Origin: Ailanthus altissimus
Taxonomy: Eukaryota; Streptophyta; Magnoliopsida; Sapindales; Simaroubaceae
Direction: 5' to 3'
Length of the DNA stretch: 64,000 nucleotides
Assembly (NCBI GenBank): GCA_946807835.1
Contig: OX327700.1
Location: 25,642,001-25,706,000, forward strand
This document shows positions 11,805-24,700 of the stretch, in pieces. The notes beneath the pieces were generated by a model, which saw only the letters and a program-made list of their open reading frames with translations, made no database searches and was not told the origin of the DNA. Within the stretch, counting starts at the first letter, position 1; every line of letters starts with the position of its first letter. Position numbers and translations under genes: made by a program.

Positions 11805-14800
11805 CTACCTCTCCAAGAGCATCACCATTTCAGTGTGAAGTATGTGAGAAAAGATCGACGGCCATGGCTTTTACAGGTCAGAAAGGCTCTGATACGGGCA
11901 TAGATTTGGCTCTATGCCGAGCCAAACCAGCACTGCTCCTGTTCCTCCATCCCCTATTGTCCTTATTTCCTTTCTCAGACTTTTTCGGCAATGGTGTGCA
12001 GAGCTCAATAGCATAGCTACTAAGGTTTTGGGATTGCAAGATATGTAACTACAAAACACAAGATGGCATAAATATTAAAGTTACAGGAAAAGAATAATAC
12101 ATCAATGTGAGCATGGAATATATAAGGTTCAAAAGGGCAACTAACACAAGCCTCTGCAGTCGTGCATGAGTCCTCAAAACTTTGATGACCTGCAATTCTC
12201 CCAGCGTGAATTAGGATAAGAAAGATCAAGTCGAGATTCAGAAAATATCCAGTATAAAGCATGAGTCCTGTATTTGGAGTGCATAGTCTTACTGCCATAA
12301 ATATAATTGAGAAGGTCTATACTTTGATTACAATCACGTTACATAGTAAGGCTTTGACAGTAGAACTTGGTGAATGAAATTGAAGAAATAATGCAGTAAA
12401 TAGCAAACACAATGAAGAGGTGGTTTCCAGAACCATCTTCCACAATTTACTTTCTGTGAAATACAATAAGAATGATGCAGAGAAAAGGAGAAATCCATTG
12501 AGCAAGTTCCATAATGGAACATAAAACAAATAAACAAAAACTCGCTCATCCAAAAGGAGTGCTATATCAATGTCCAACTAGAAATAAATAATAAGATATG
12601 ATATACATATTTCTATGGTTATTAGCTTCATTCAATGCATATATGTATATATATATTTCTTTCTTTCCATTAAAGGTGTTCCCTAAAGACCATCTATCTT
12701 ATTGATAATCTGGTCTGATTAACAGTAATGGACTTATTTTATAATATTTATTATTTCTCATAACAGAAGGGGCAGTCTGGTTGGAGTAGGAGTCATGTTT
12801 ACATTTAGAAATGTGAATGCGTGAAATACTTAGGAGCATGTTACTTGCACTTGGATGCGTCCACCACGTGGGGGATCAACGATAGCAACAACATTTTTAA
12901 ACTGTTGCATTGAAGAATTTCCATCATCTGAAGTGCAATTCTTCAGGAGTTCACTTTCAAGTTCTTTTCCACCACTTTCCGAACAGTCAGAAGCACCTAT
13001 ACCATTTTCGGGGTCACAGCCAGAGTCCCCTTCATTGTTTTTAACATTGTCTGCTGAGGAACCTTTCTCTTCAGTGGTGTTAATTTCTTTGTCACTACTC
13101 ACAGATGCGTGGTCATCTTGTTTCTGAGGGGCATTTAGGTACTCTTCAGTAAAGATCCCATCACATCCTCTGCCTGTTGGTTCATACAAATAAATAAATA
13201 AATGATAAATTACGACTAATAACTATAACAAAACCAACAAAATTTAAGTAACTGAAATAGATTAATCAAAATTTCACTACATTAGTCAACCCAGAGGATG
13301 ACAAGTTGTTCTTCTTGTGATTTGTTTTGATGCACCATGATATCCCATTTCTCTTCCCATGCTTATGATTAAATAAAATCATAATTTTATAAAATAAATC
13401 AAAGTAAAACGGCCAGAAAATCAAAATCACACCTTTGTGCAGACAAATCTACAGTTTGTTATGCCATTAATTTCAGCATTTCGATGAGCATTAGAAACTG
13501 CAGAAGCATTCATTTCAACGCCGATAACCTGGAAATTTGAAAGTTATAGAAGTCAAATTCATCAAGGAAAAAGACACTAAATCAGTTTATTCCATACACA
13601 GATCCAATGGGAATTAATAGTCACTACTCATTGTTTACTGTTTGAAGAAACCTTCAGTACATAATTGTACTGTACACTTTTATATTATTGTCAAAAAACA
13701 AAGTTTCATCTGTCACATAGGGCATTCAACACTTAAAAGTACCAGTAAATAATATGATCAAAAACAAAATAAAAAGAAGTAACTTGGAAGCTGACTATTG
13801 CCATACCAACTCGATGTGCTAAGGTAAGCCCAATTGTTCCAGTCCCACAGCATACATCAAACTAAGGGTGGTAAAAAAAATAGGAAACCGAACTGTTCGG
13901 TTTGGTTCGGTTTTTTGGGGAAAAAACCAATCAGTCGGTTCGGTTTTCCCAAAAAAAAACCGAAAAAATCGAACCAAAAATTAAAAAAACCCACAATTTA
14001 AAATAAAAAACCCGGAAAAACTGAACCGGACCGAACCAAAAAACACTGAACTGAAAAAACCGGTTTGGTCTGGTTCGGTTTTTCCCATTAAAAAAATGGA
14101 ACCGAACCGTGCCCACCCCTACATCAAACAGCAAGGTATCAGGACCCAATTCAGCCCAATCCCCAGCGAGCGAATATAGCTTCTCTGCAGCTAGGGTATT
14201 AACCTGCAGTATATCTATAATTTGGCAATTTCTTTCATCTTCTTCCATACATGGATGATAACTATTTACACTTGCAACATAATTCAGCATCACTAGCACC
14301 TTTCAATTGAGCAATAGGAAAAACACCCGAGGACAAACCCGGAAAAAAGCTGTTGGAGATATACAGAAGCAAAGATTGTTTATGCAATCATGAATTCTTG
14401 CTTCTACGACATCATTGGTTTCCTCTAGCTCAGAGCCACTATCTGCTTTTGGAATGAATAGTAGGCACAATGGAGCATCAGCTGGAGCAACATTTGATAT
14501 CCCTTGGTGATCCTAAACAAACATCACATCCATATGAACCGGAAGGCAAAAATAATGGATATGTATTACCTACTACAAAAATTGGTAGCAGCACGATGGG
14601 TTAAGCCAAATATTACCAAGGGACCAATTAAGCCAACCATGTACAATCTATGATAGCATCTCCTAAATCTATTATAAATAGTGTAATGCATTCCTGAATC
14701 TTCAATTTGGTGTTACAATACATTATATCCATATGATATTGTAGCTCATGGGGTCTTGACATTGACGTATTTATGTGAAATTGGATTTGGATAGTTTCTT

Positions 14801-17747
14801 TTGCTAGTCCGCAGGCCTTGCTCAAACTGTAAAGGAACTCTACTTGGTACCCCATTTGTATATGAGGCACTTCTTCCCAATAATTTTAGATAATAATGGA
14901 TGTATGAACTTCTCTAACTAGAGTGTAAACTAACGATCAGAAGCCAATACCTGAACAACCAAAGCTGTCAGTGGTAATGACGGAGAACATTCAGTAGCTC
15001 CTGCTGCAAAAGCTTTAGCCAACCTTTCACATTCCCTATTTACCAGTGCATCATCAAAGCTCGCTGAGGAAACCTATATAATCAAGATAAGGGAAAAATA
15101 TTATGAATCCAAAATTATAGGAAAATACATCACAGGATTTGCAAATGCAAGAGAAAGAACCATAAACTACCACACTTATTAACCAAATTACATCAGCTTG
15201 AGCCAATTTAGGGTCTGTATTACATTCTTTTACAACATACTCCAGGCCAAACAAGGTATGATTCATAAGTTCATTGAAGCTGTCTACTAGTTCACTGGAC
15301 ACAAACCTGAATTATAAGCATGACCTCAGAAATATTGGCCTCTAAATTTTCAGCATCTGTTGGCTTTCCTGGGGTTCTTCCTTCTCGAACCTTAAAACAC
15401 AAGAAGACAAAGAATGTTAAACATAAGAGTAGATGAAATTTCAGGGTCACATTAACAGCAGATTTAACATATCATAAAAAATTCGAAGTACAGCAGTGGC
15501 AAGAGCAATGCAAAAAATCTAAATGAATAAAGTTGTCACCACTCAATTGTCATTATTAGCAATAAGTACCGTTAACTGACGCCAGAATCCAGCATTTTTA
15601 AACCTGTTCCAAATTGGTAAGTATGAATGCTGCAGAAATTCCTGAAATATTGAAGCATATTTGCAAGCAAGTCTTGAAACATTTGGGCAGTTCAAAGGTT
15701 CTTCGACTGCTGTCACACCCTCCCAGGAAAGTGTCTTTTATTTCAGTAAAATAGTTCCAATACTAAGAAATGCCAACAAAAGCAACCAGTGAGGGATAAT
15801 CCAGACTACCTAAAATTTCCAAGCATGAAACCTACAGTTGGTTTGCCCTGGAGAGAATGTCCAACAGAGAACTCACACTTATCACGGAATCCGTTCACAA
15901 GTGGTGATTCAAGTATTCCCTCTAGTTTGCATGGAAGACCACCTGCGTGATGTAAGGTAGAAAAAGGACAGCAATAAGAATCCCAATTCTTCCATTTGGA
16001 AAGTCACTCCTGAAGGATAAAACAATACCTATCTCCTTAGATTTCATAATCCATTCTGGAAGTGAAACACCATTTGGACAAGCTTTACATGCATTTCTAG
16101 TCTGTCCAAAACATTTAGAAAAGTTCAGATATCTGAGAAATAGTATAGCTGCATAAGATAATGAAAGCAAAACATGAGTTGGCATTTCTAACAAGTTTTT
16201 TGAGCATTTGTGCAATTGAATTCTTTTTGTATTCCAATTGAAAACTGTATTCCATATGAGCAAGGGGTGTCACAACATCTCGTGCACTTTTAGCCTTCGA
16301 GGCCGAACCATCTACCTCTGAATTGTTGTCATTGCCATTACCATTCTCAGCGCCATTCAAAGATGCAGGGACCCCAGAACTCACTCCAGCCAATGCCATT
16401 TCACTGCATTGGAATGTGTTTTCAGTGAGAGCCATAGCTGATTTGATTTTCTTATCAAATGATCGAGGAACAACATTAGCAACCTGTAAATTTTTGTTGC
16501 CAATAGACTTTCCTTCCAGCTCCTGCTACATTGACATCCCCACATACCAGTCAAAAGATTATTGGTTGTTGCAACTCAAAGAAGCAGTAACACTAAATAA
16601 TAAGAAACAAAGCATACCTCCACTGCACTTTGTATTTGTTCTGAATTTTCAAAACTCACAAAACCTACAGTCATGCCTTCCTTTTTTTTCACAGATTTAA
16701 AGAGAATTCCCTGCCAGAAAAAGGCATTTCCCAAGAACAAGGTAAGATGGTAGTAAGCCTTATGTATCTCAAACCAAAGAAAATCCAATCTGCATTTATT
16801 ATATTATAACCATCCAGTGATATTATGCTATCAAGTCATGCTACATGTACCAAAATTTATCCCAAGAAGTATTTCCCAAATGAGGTGGGACATGATGTGG
16901 CATTCATTAGGTGCAAAATTTTCAAAATATTCATTTATTGCAACTACTAATTTGTCTAGCAGTTTCTGAAATAAATATATACGTATTAGAACTTTATATA
17001 TGTATTAGAACTTCATCGGCCTATTTCCTGGCATTGCCAGAGCTCGATATTTTTTTTAAAATTATTGGACTATTACACAGATGATTAAATCTCGAAATAG
17101 TTATTCATTCTTGAGAACAACGAATATAAAGAATTTTTAAAAATTAAAAAAAATGAATGTTTTCCGAAAAGAGTTTCTGGACACAACTAGAGAAACTAGC
17201 TCAATAAAAACAAAATAGAAAATTTCTTTAATTGATATTGAACTCACATGGTCAGAGAGGAACTTCTTCAAATTATCAGAATTCCACTTTCTGGGCAAAT
17301 GCACCAACATTTACTAAGCTCAACATCTTGATCACCGCCGTCGCCATCAACCCCCTTCTCCGTCATCATAACATCCTCCACTACCACCTCTTCCTTCTCC
17401 CCAACGCATTTCTCTCCATTCTCTAATTTCCTGGCCTTCTTGGATCCTCGCCGTGCGCGTATCTACACGTGCTGCCGTGGCAGCGCGAACCCGACTTCCT
17501 GAAGTAGGAGCAGAGACTGGTTTTGTATAAAGGGTGAAGAGTCTGCTTTTTCTGATGGTGGGTCCGCGGCGTCCTCTCGTTTTCGTTTATCGGCCGGCGT
17601 GGCCGTGACGTCGTCAGTTGATTGAGGAATGTACGGCTTGTTTTGTTCGTGAGCGTTTGGTTGAGGTTCGTTGTTCTGATTGGTCGAATCCTGACCGTTG
17701 TTCGGAGGCGAGAGGTTTAGGGTTTCAGTTGGAGATGATGATGCCAT
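11805..17747 (-). pseudogene. CCCH zinc-finger tRNA (uracil-5-)-methyltransferase, TRM2A / C3H24 type, broken
   Basis: The intact family methylates U54 of tRNA using S-adenosylmethionine. Recognisable exons (minus strand): 17747-17248, 16710-16618, 16522-16193, 16101-16029, 15942-15810, about 15716-15572, 15390-15307, 15073-14951, 14512-14339, 14203-14123 plus 13861-13802, 13528-13433, 13173-about 12850, 12189-12146, 12048-11805. Motifs: CCCH finger (CSYFRKSGSRCH, CRYAHGE), RRM-like KKKEGMTVGFVSFEN, SAM site VCCGTGTIG, VAIVDPPRGG, catalytic YISCNP. Lesions: +1 shift before the zinc finger; out-of-frame deletion after it; one-base deletion before LVHLP; exon-6 acceptor reads TG; one-base deletion after GSLLK; another after PPRGG; one after TLVA; CGA-to-TGA and a further shift near the C-terminal HTEMVMLLER. 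A 259-bp MITE splits one exon. Most exons remain well conserved, so loss looks fairly recent. Confidence 0.9.
13863..14121. mobile_element. hAT-type MITE in an exon of the methyltransferase gene
   Basis: A 259-bp element with inverted ends TAAGGGTGG and CCACCCCTA, flanked by a perfect 8-bp duplication CATCAAAC (13855-13862 and 14122-14129), as expected for hAT insertions. The interior is made of repeated GGTTCGGTTT-type sequence. It sits inside the exon coding LLFDVCCGTG, just before the SAM-binding motif. On the gene strand, GT at 14122/14121 and AG at 13863/13862 could act as splice sites, with a pyrimidine-rich run before the AG. Confidence 0.9.
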
Positions 17748-18796
17748 GACGACGGGTACTGCCCCCTCCTGTGATTTTGGTTAATGGATTCTAATTCTAC
17801 GTGACTATTTATTATATGATATAGAATCAGATTTTAATTATTCTTTTTCAAGTCAGAACAGTAGGAGTCTCCAGCAGAGATGCAGATTTGTTATTATGGA
17901 AATAACACCTTTATTTCCACAAAAAAATTCCTAAAATAATTTAACAGTGGAGATGTCTTTTGAGTTTTTTTTTTTTTAATGCGAGGGATTATTGGATAGA
18001 AACAAGTTTTGCAACACCAACTCCCCCCCCCCCAAAAGAAAGAAAATCAATCCGTTCTTACAACAGTCAGAATGGTGCCTGAGATTCTGAGTTAAATGGA
18101 TATTGTTTCATATAAGCTTGAACTCAATTTCGAAGGACAATTCTTTCAAATTCAGCAATCTCGTGCTTCAGATTTTTCTTAATGTTGAATACAGATAGCA
18201 TGTGTAGTTTAAAAATGTAACAACGCAGTTTGGTGCTGAACAGGAACAGCCCATAAGCACTAGGCAGTAAGCCACAATACTGGTCAAGGACAAACTTACT
18301 AGATGAGATCTATCCCAACGTGCAACATCTGATCTACAGGATTCCCCACACAAGCATATGAATGAATAATGATCCTGAGAAAGTGTTCGGCAAGACATCG
18401 ATGACCAGAGAATGTTTTGAACCAAACATAAGAACTGTAATAAGACTCTGTCACAAACCATTAAATTGATCAATAACCCTTTTGCGTGTGCAAGGATGTG
18501 CATGTGATAAAGATATTAAATGAAAACACTCTTTCAAGTAATTGACGAGCTTATTTTTACAGGATGACTGCGTGTCTAAAAGAGAATTTGTATCAACATA
18601 AATTCTAAGGAATCACTTCACATAACAAACAGGAAACCATATATACATAACAAGTCATATTTGTCTTAACACTTCTTTCAACACCCAAGATGGTGAGCAC
18701 CACATTTGTATCTTCACGGCACATCTTACCTCCTGTCTGTGAAAATCAGGTGAGCTTTGATAGAAAAAGCAATACCCTTTTGGAAGCAGACAGTCC
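17748..18796. other. Promoter of the pseudogene and 3' flank of the LUL gene
   Basis: No gene was found. Two functions should meet here: the upstream region of the methyltransferase copy (from 17748) and the 3' untranslated region of the ligase gene (up to 18796). A poly-C run lies near 18024-18034. An open frame at 18168-18503 on the minus strand has no recognisable similarity and is not called. Confidence 0.45.
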
Positions 18797-21700
18797 TCAA
18801 CCATCAGCTCCATTATTCACTTTAATTTCCAGAAGCCCCTCAACAGGTTGCCTACAAATGGGACACCGGTTTGTCTGAAACTGCAAAACCTTGGCACATC
18901 CACTGCACATGCACTGTGCATATAAAACATAAATTAAGGACAAATAAATCTCGAACATACCCAGATAACAATACAAGCTTTTCAGCATTGGCCTCATACT
19001 TTCTAAATTGGTTTTCACAGTGCTTCTGCATTAATTAGATTCTTTATCAATGGAATAAAATATCTAGACTTATTTATTACTTCTCGCAAATTATAATGAA
19101 AACCAAAAAACATATGTACCTAAAACAGCCACACAGAGTTTGACATTTTCCAGGATGCTTGAGGGGAGGACAGGACAATTTATAACCTACCACATCCCAA
19201 CTACTGGCAAAAGGGTAGGGTCACAGCCTACATCATGTGACTGTTTTGGGCAGGTGAACTCCCAATTTCCAATTCAGAGAACAACATTTACTACTGGCTG
19301 CACGAAGTTCAGTGATGATGACAGTCAAAAGGCAGGCAGACCATGACCAGATTAGTATGGCATACACCTAAATCCATCTGAAGAACAACCATCAAAAGGC
19401 CTAGCAGGCACACTTTACAGTTTCTTATACCAGTCAACTGGTCTCAACAAAGAGTTATTTTATTTTGATTACGTACATATATACATGTATGCAAGTGATT
19501 AGATAATTTTTATTCCTCTTAACAGCTGGCACTAATTTTTCATATACAACATTTGAATCGGGAGACATAAATAAAACATTGAAAGCTATGTTGTTAGTCC
19601 AACTCCAATCATATCTAGGATGCAACCAGTGAACAGCTCCTCATTGCCTTATGTCTCACTCTTATTACATCCAAAAAAAGAAAAGAAAAGAAAAGAAATA
19701 AGAAATACTCGGGGCATACCATGTGCCGGCATGGGAGGACGGTTGTGTCTCGCGGTTCTGACAAACAGATGACACATTCTTTTCCAGAATCACTCTCATC
19801 AACATCACCACCAACAGTATTCCCAATTCCATAAATTTCCTGAAGCTCATACCTAACTCTGTTCACCCACAAGATCTGCTTCATCACACGTGCATGGTAC
19901 TCGCCTTTGTCTTTCTTTTCAAACACTGCCACAGTAATTTGAGAATTCCCTGTTGAATTTACTTCTGTTTCACTAGTTTCCGATGGTTGTGCCTCAGCCT
20001 TCACAACGAGTGGATAAACTTCAGCATCACTCACCTTAGTTAACCCTGCCTCATCAAACATTGACAAGTCAATCCCTGTTCCAGAAGGTTGTCTAAACTT
20101 CTGGCCAAGGCCTTGTTGGAAAGGTATAGCGACTGTTTTAAGCATGTCTTCTTTTGTTGCAATTAGTTTACAGTCTACATCTTCTTTGCCAAAAAACATA
20201 ACAGTAATACTGTAGGGAAAAAAAGATTGTCAACACACAAAATGTTATCCTTATCGACCAAGTGTTGAAAATTCTTAAATGAAAGAAAACATAAATTTAA
20301 ATAGTTCTATGAAGTATAGTTAAAAAGCAAGGCAAGGTAACTATGCCAATCAACCAAGATCATGATTATAATGATCAGTGTAGAAACAATTGAGAAAGAA
20401 AAGACTTTCTTATTTGAATTAAACATCATACAAGTCTATATATAGGTCAAGAAAAGACTTTCTTATTTGAATTGAACATCATACAAGTCTATATATAGCC
20501 CTAAGCCACCGTAATCTAGTTGTAAAGCTATCTTTACAACTTTACAACTAGATTACAACCATAATACAAGCATTTCTACACTCCCCCTCAAGTTGGAGCA
20601 TATACATCATACGCTCCAAGTTTGTTACAAATAAAATCAATTCTAGGACCCTTCAGAGATTTAGTAAGGACATCTGCTAGTTGATTGTTTGAGCTGACAT
20701 AATTGATAGAAATAATGCCAGATTGAATCTTTTCTCGAATAAAGTAATAATCAATCTCTATATGTTTAGTCCTTTCATAAAACACTGGATTGGATGAAAT
20801 ATGGAGGGCAACTTGATTATCACAAAGTAACTTCATCTATGATATATCTGCAAATTTCATTCTTGGATTAACTGTTTCAACCATATAAGTTCACAAGTTG
20901 CTAAAGCCATTGCTCGATATTCTGTTTCTGCACTTAACCTAGCAACAATAGCTTGCTTCTTACTTTTTCAAGATACAAGATTTCCTCTAACAAGAATACA
21001 ATACCCAGTGGTAGAACGTCTATCTGATGGAGAACCTGCCCAATCAGCATCTGAATATCCAACAATCTGTGTATGACCCTTATTCTCGTATAGTAAACCT
21101 TTACCTGGTGCACTCTTAATATATCGTAGGATTCGAATAACTGCATTCCAATGACTGTCACATGGATTGTAGAAATTGACTGACAACACTAACCGGAAAA
21201 AAAATATCCGGTCGTCTGATAGTGAGATAATTAAGTTTACCAACTAGTCTCCGATATCTCCCAGGATCTGTAATAGGGTCCCCCTGTCCAGGTAAAAGCT
21301 TAGTGTTAGAATCCATAGGAGTGTTTATGGGTTGACAATCCATCATTCCCGTTTCCTAAAGAATATCCAAAGCATACTTTCTTTGAGAAATAACAATTCT
21401 AGAACTAGACTGAGCTACTTCAATACCAAGGAAGTATCTGAGTAATCCTAAATCTTTGGTCTAAAATAATCAAATAAGTGTTTTTTTAATTGCGTAATAC
21501 CATCTTGATCATTTCCTGTAATGACAATATCATCAATATAGACTACCAGATATATGCATTGGCTTTGTAGTGTATGCTTATAGAAAACAGAGTGATCTGA
21601 CTGACTTCGAATCATGCCAAACTCCTGGATAACAGTGCTAAAACGACCAAACTAGGCACAAGGAGATTGTTTTAAACCATACAATGAACGACGAAGTTTA

Positions 21701-24700
21701 CATACCAAACCAGACTCTCCCTGAGCAACAAAACCAGGTGGTTGCTCCATATAGATTTCTTCTTGAAGCTCTCCATGGAGAAAGACATTCTTGATGTCAA
21801 GTTGGTGCAAAAGCCATTGACGAATAGCAGCCGTAAGAACAACCGAATAGATGACATTTTAGCCACAGGAGGAAGGTGTCAGAATAATCTAGGCCATAAG
21901 TCTATGTATACCCTTTGACAACTAACCTTACTTTCAACCGATCAACCTGACCATCAGGTCCAAACTTGACATTGTAAACCCAACGACAACCAACGGTGGA
22001 GTGGCTAGGGGGCAATTGGACTAATTCCCATGTACCATTATTGTAGAAAGCAGTCATTTCCTAAACCATTGCTTGACACCACCCAAGATGTGAAATAGCA
22101 TCACGAAGAGTGGCAGGGACGAAGACACAGGATAAATTTGATACAAAAGCATAATATGGTAAAAACAATTGATGATAATTAAAAAAATTGTATATAGGAT
22201 GAGGATTACGAGTGGAGCGTATACCTTTTCAAATAGCAATGGGAAATTGGTCATCAGGTGGTAAGACCTCAGTAGGAGAGTGAACGGGAGTAGGAAGTGA
22301 GTCAGCGGGAACCTCAAATGCTGCAGGAGCAGTATCACTGTCATCACCTGTAGGAGAAAAAGGAACAAGACTCTCATTAACCAGAAAGGGAGAATCCTGG
22401 GGAGGAGGATCATATTGTGGAATAGGAACAAATTCTATTGTTGAATCAGGATGAGGAATAATATAAGGAATTGGAAGAGCTTCTGTGATTGACATATGTT
22501 CTGTAGCAGAAGAAGAAAAGAGAGGGGAAGACTCAAAAAATGTGACATCAGCAGAAATAAAATGATTTCGGATGTCAGGAGAATAACACCTATATCCTTT
22601 CTAAAGACGTGAGTACCCAAGAAAAATACATTTGATGGACCGAACATATAATTTATTTTGACCAGGAGTGAAGACATGGACAAAACATGTGCAGCCAAAG
22701 ACACATGGCGGAAGAGAAAACAATGGTTGATTAGGATACAGAATAGAATAAGGAACCTGATTTTGTAACACGGAGGATGGCATTCGATTTATCAAAAAGC
22801 AAACAGTAAGAACAGCATCCCCCCAAAAACGAAGAGGAACATTATGATGTAGAAGTAATGTTCGAGCAGTTTCAATGAGATGTCTGTTCTTATGCTCGGC
22901 AACTCCATTTTGTTGTGGAGTATAGACACAAGAAAACTGATGAAAGATGTCCTGAGAAGATATAAATTTAGTAAAAGGAGTAGAAAAGTATTCACGTGCA
23001 TTATCACTACGCAATATACAGATAGTAGTGGAGAATTGTGTTTTAATTTCAACACAAAAAGACTTAAAGATGAAAAATAATTCAGAGCCATCTTTCATAA
23101 AAAATAATCAAATGCAACGCGAATAATCATCAATAAATGTAACAAAGTATTTAAAACCTAAAATAGAGGAGACTCGACTAGAACCCCAAACATCTGAATG
23201 AACTAATGCAAAAGAGGATGTAGCTCGATTATTGACACGCTTTGGAAACGATCCACGAGAGTGTTTCCCAAACTGACAAGACTCACAATTAAAATACGGT
23301 AGACTAGAGAGACCTGGAATCATTTTTCGAAGCTTTAACAGATTTGGATGTGCCAACCGATTATGAAGAAGTGCGAGTGAGACATTGCATGCAACATATG
23401 GTTGAGGAATACTCAGATGATAGAGCCCCTGTGACTCATGACTTACCCCAATCGTCTTTCTTGTACTGCGATCCTGGATAAGAACAGAGTCCTAGACAAA
23501 AGTGATTGTACAGTTTAAAGAGCGAGTAAGCTTACTAACAAAAATAAGATTAAAAGGACAATGCGGAATATAAAGAACAGATTCTAAAGGTAAGGAATGA
23601 AAAGGATGTGCTCGACCAACTGCTTGAACAGTTGTTGTGGATCCATTAGCAAGTGTGACAGATGGCAGTAATCTGGATGTAGAAATATGAGAAAGTAATT
23701 GGAGGTTACCAGAAATGTGGTCAGAGGCACCAAAATCAAGGATCCAAAGTCCTAAAGAAGGAGGCTGAGTAAGACAGGCGACCGTATTATTTTCCGGCGG
23801 TAGTATAGTTTCCGGCCATCTCCGTTGACCTCGAAAGGTGCCGACAATCAGAGCTGCAGCCGTATCTCTCTCCCTGGACACCGAACGCACCTCCACGCGC
23901 CGGTAGTAGCCCAGATTTTCGGCGGTCTTTCATCGCCAATCTGCAACTTTCCGGCGCATGTGAAATCTCACTGCTAGTGTCATCGAACTCAGACGGAGCC
24001 GGTGACCCCAACTACAGCAGCTGTGCACTCACCGGCCTCCAGACACGCCTCCATGCGCCGTATCTCTGCCGCTGGCGCCAATAGATTCAGGCAATAGGGC
24101 TGCAGCTCTGATTGTCAGCACCTTCCAAGGTCAACGGAGATGGCCAGAAACTGTACTACCGCTGGAAAATAATGTGGTCGCCGGAGATGGTTACTATTTC
24201 CGACGCGTCCAATGATGCGTCCAGCTACAATTCTTGGGTCTTACTGGCGAGAACCCTCTGAGCTTACAACCATCGGAATAAAATAAAGAGCACGGTGGCC
24301 GAAAAATAGACTGGCAATCTGCCAGAAAATGAATAGGCAGTACGCTGAAAAACGCCACAAGTTAGAAGCCAAGAGTTGGCTCTAATACCATGTAGAAACA
24401 ATTGAGAAAGAAAAGACTTTCTTATTTGAATTGAACATCATACAAGTCTATATATAGCCCTAAGCCACCTTAATCTAGTTGTAAAGCTATCTTTACAACT
24501 AGATTACAACTATAATACAAACATTTCTACAATCAGTAATTATGATGACAATTTGTGCACCATGATAAAGGATGCTCCTATCCTGCCTATAACACCATCA
24601 TATCTGGATGGTTTCCACTATTATATTTTTTGAACATTATTAGCACCAAATGTTTGCCTTAATACAAGGTCGTAAGGCACTTTCTTCAACCCACAATGAA

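Larger units (their letters stand above)
20379..24531 (-). mobile_element. Copia retrotransposon inside LUL intron 1
   Basis: A 4153-bp element in the same orientation as the host gene, flanked by a perfect 5-bp duplication ATCAG (20374-20378 and 24532-24536). The 5' LTR is 24531-24391 (141 bp) and the 3' LTR is 20580-20379 (202 bp, enlarged by duplication). The primer site TGGTATTAGAGCC (24390-24378) and the polypurine tract CTTGAGGGGGAG (20592-20581) are in place. The pol region is recognisable but carries stops and frameshifts. No gag can be recognised; its place is taken by a 500-bp leader with an inverted repeat. The insertion accounts for nearly 80% of the intron. Confidence 0.92.

Noticed and set aside
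18024..18034. Poly-C run as a possible structured regulatory element
   Set aside because: A single homopolymer run without the repeated G/C tracts needed for a quadruplex or i-motif.
18168..18503. 111-codon open frame on the minus strand downstream of LUL
   Set aside because: No recognisable motif, no splice context, and it lies in the expected 3' flank of the ligase gene.
22880..23080. Plus-strand open frame in the integrase region of the intronic Copia
   Set aside because: It is the antisense shadow of the integrase remnant on the minus strand.
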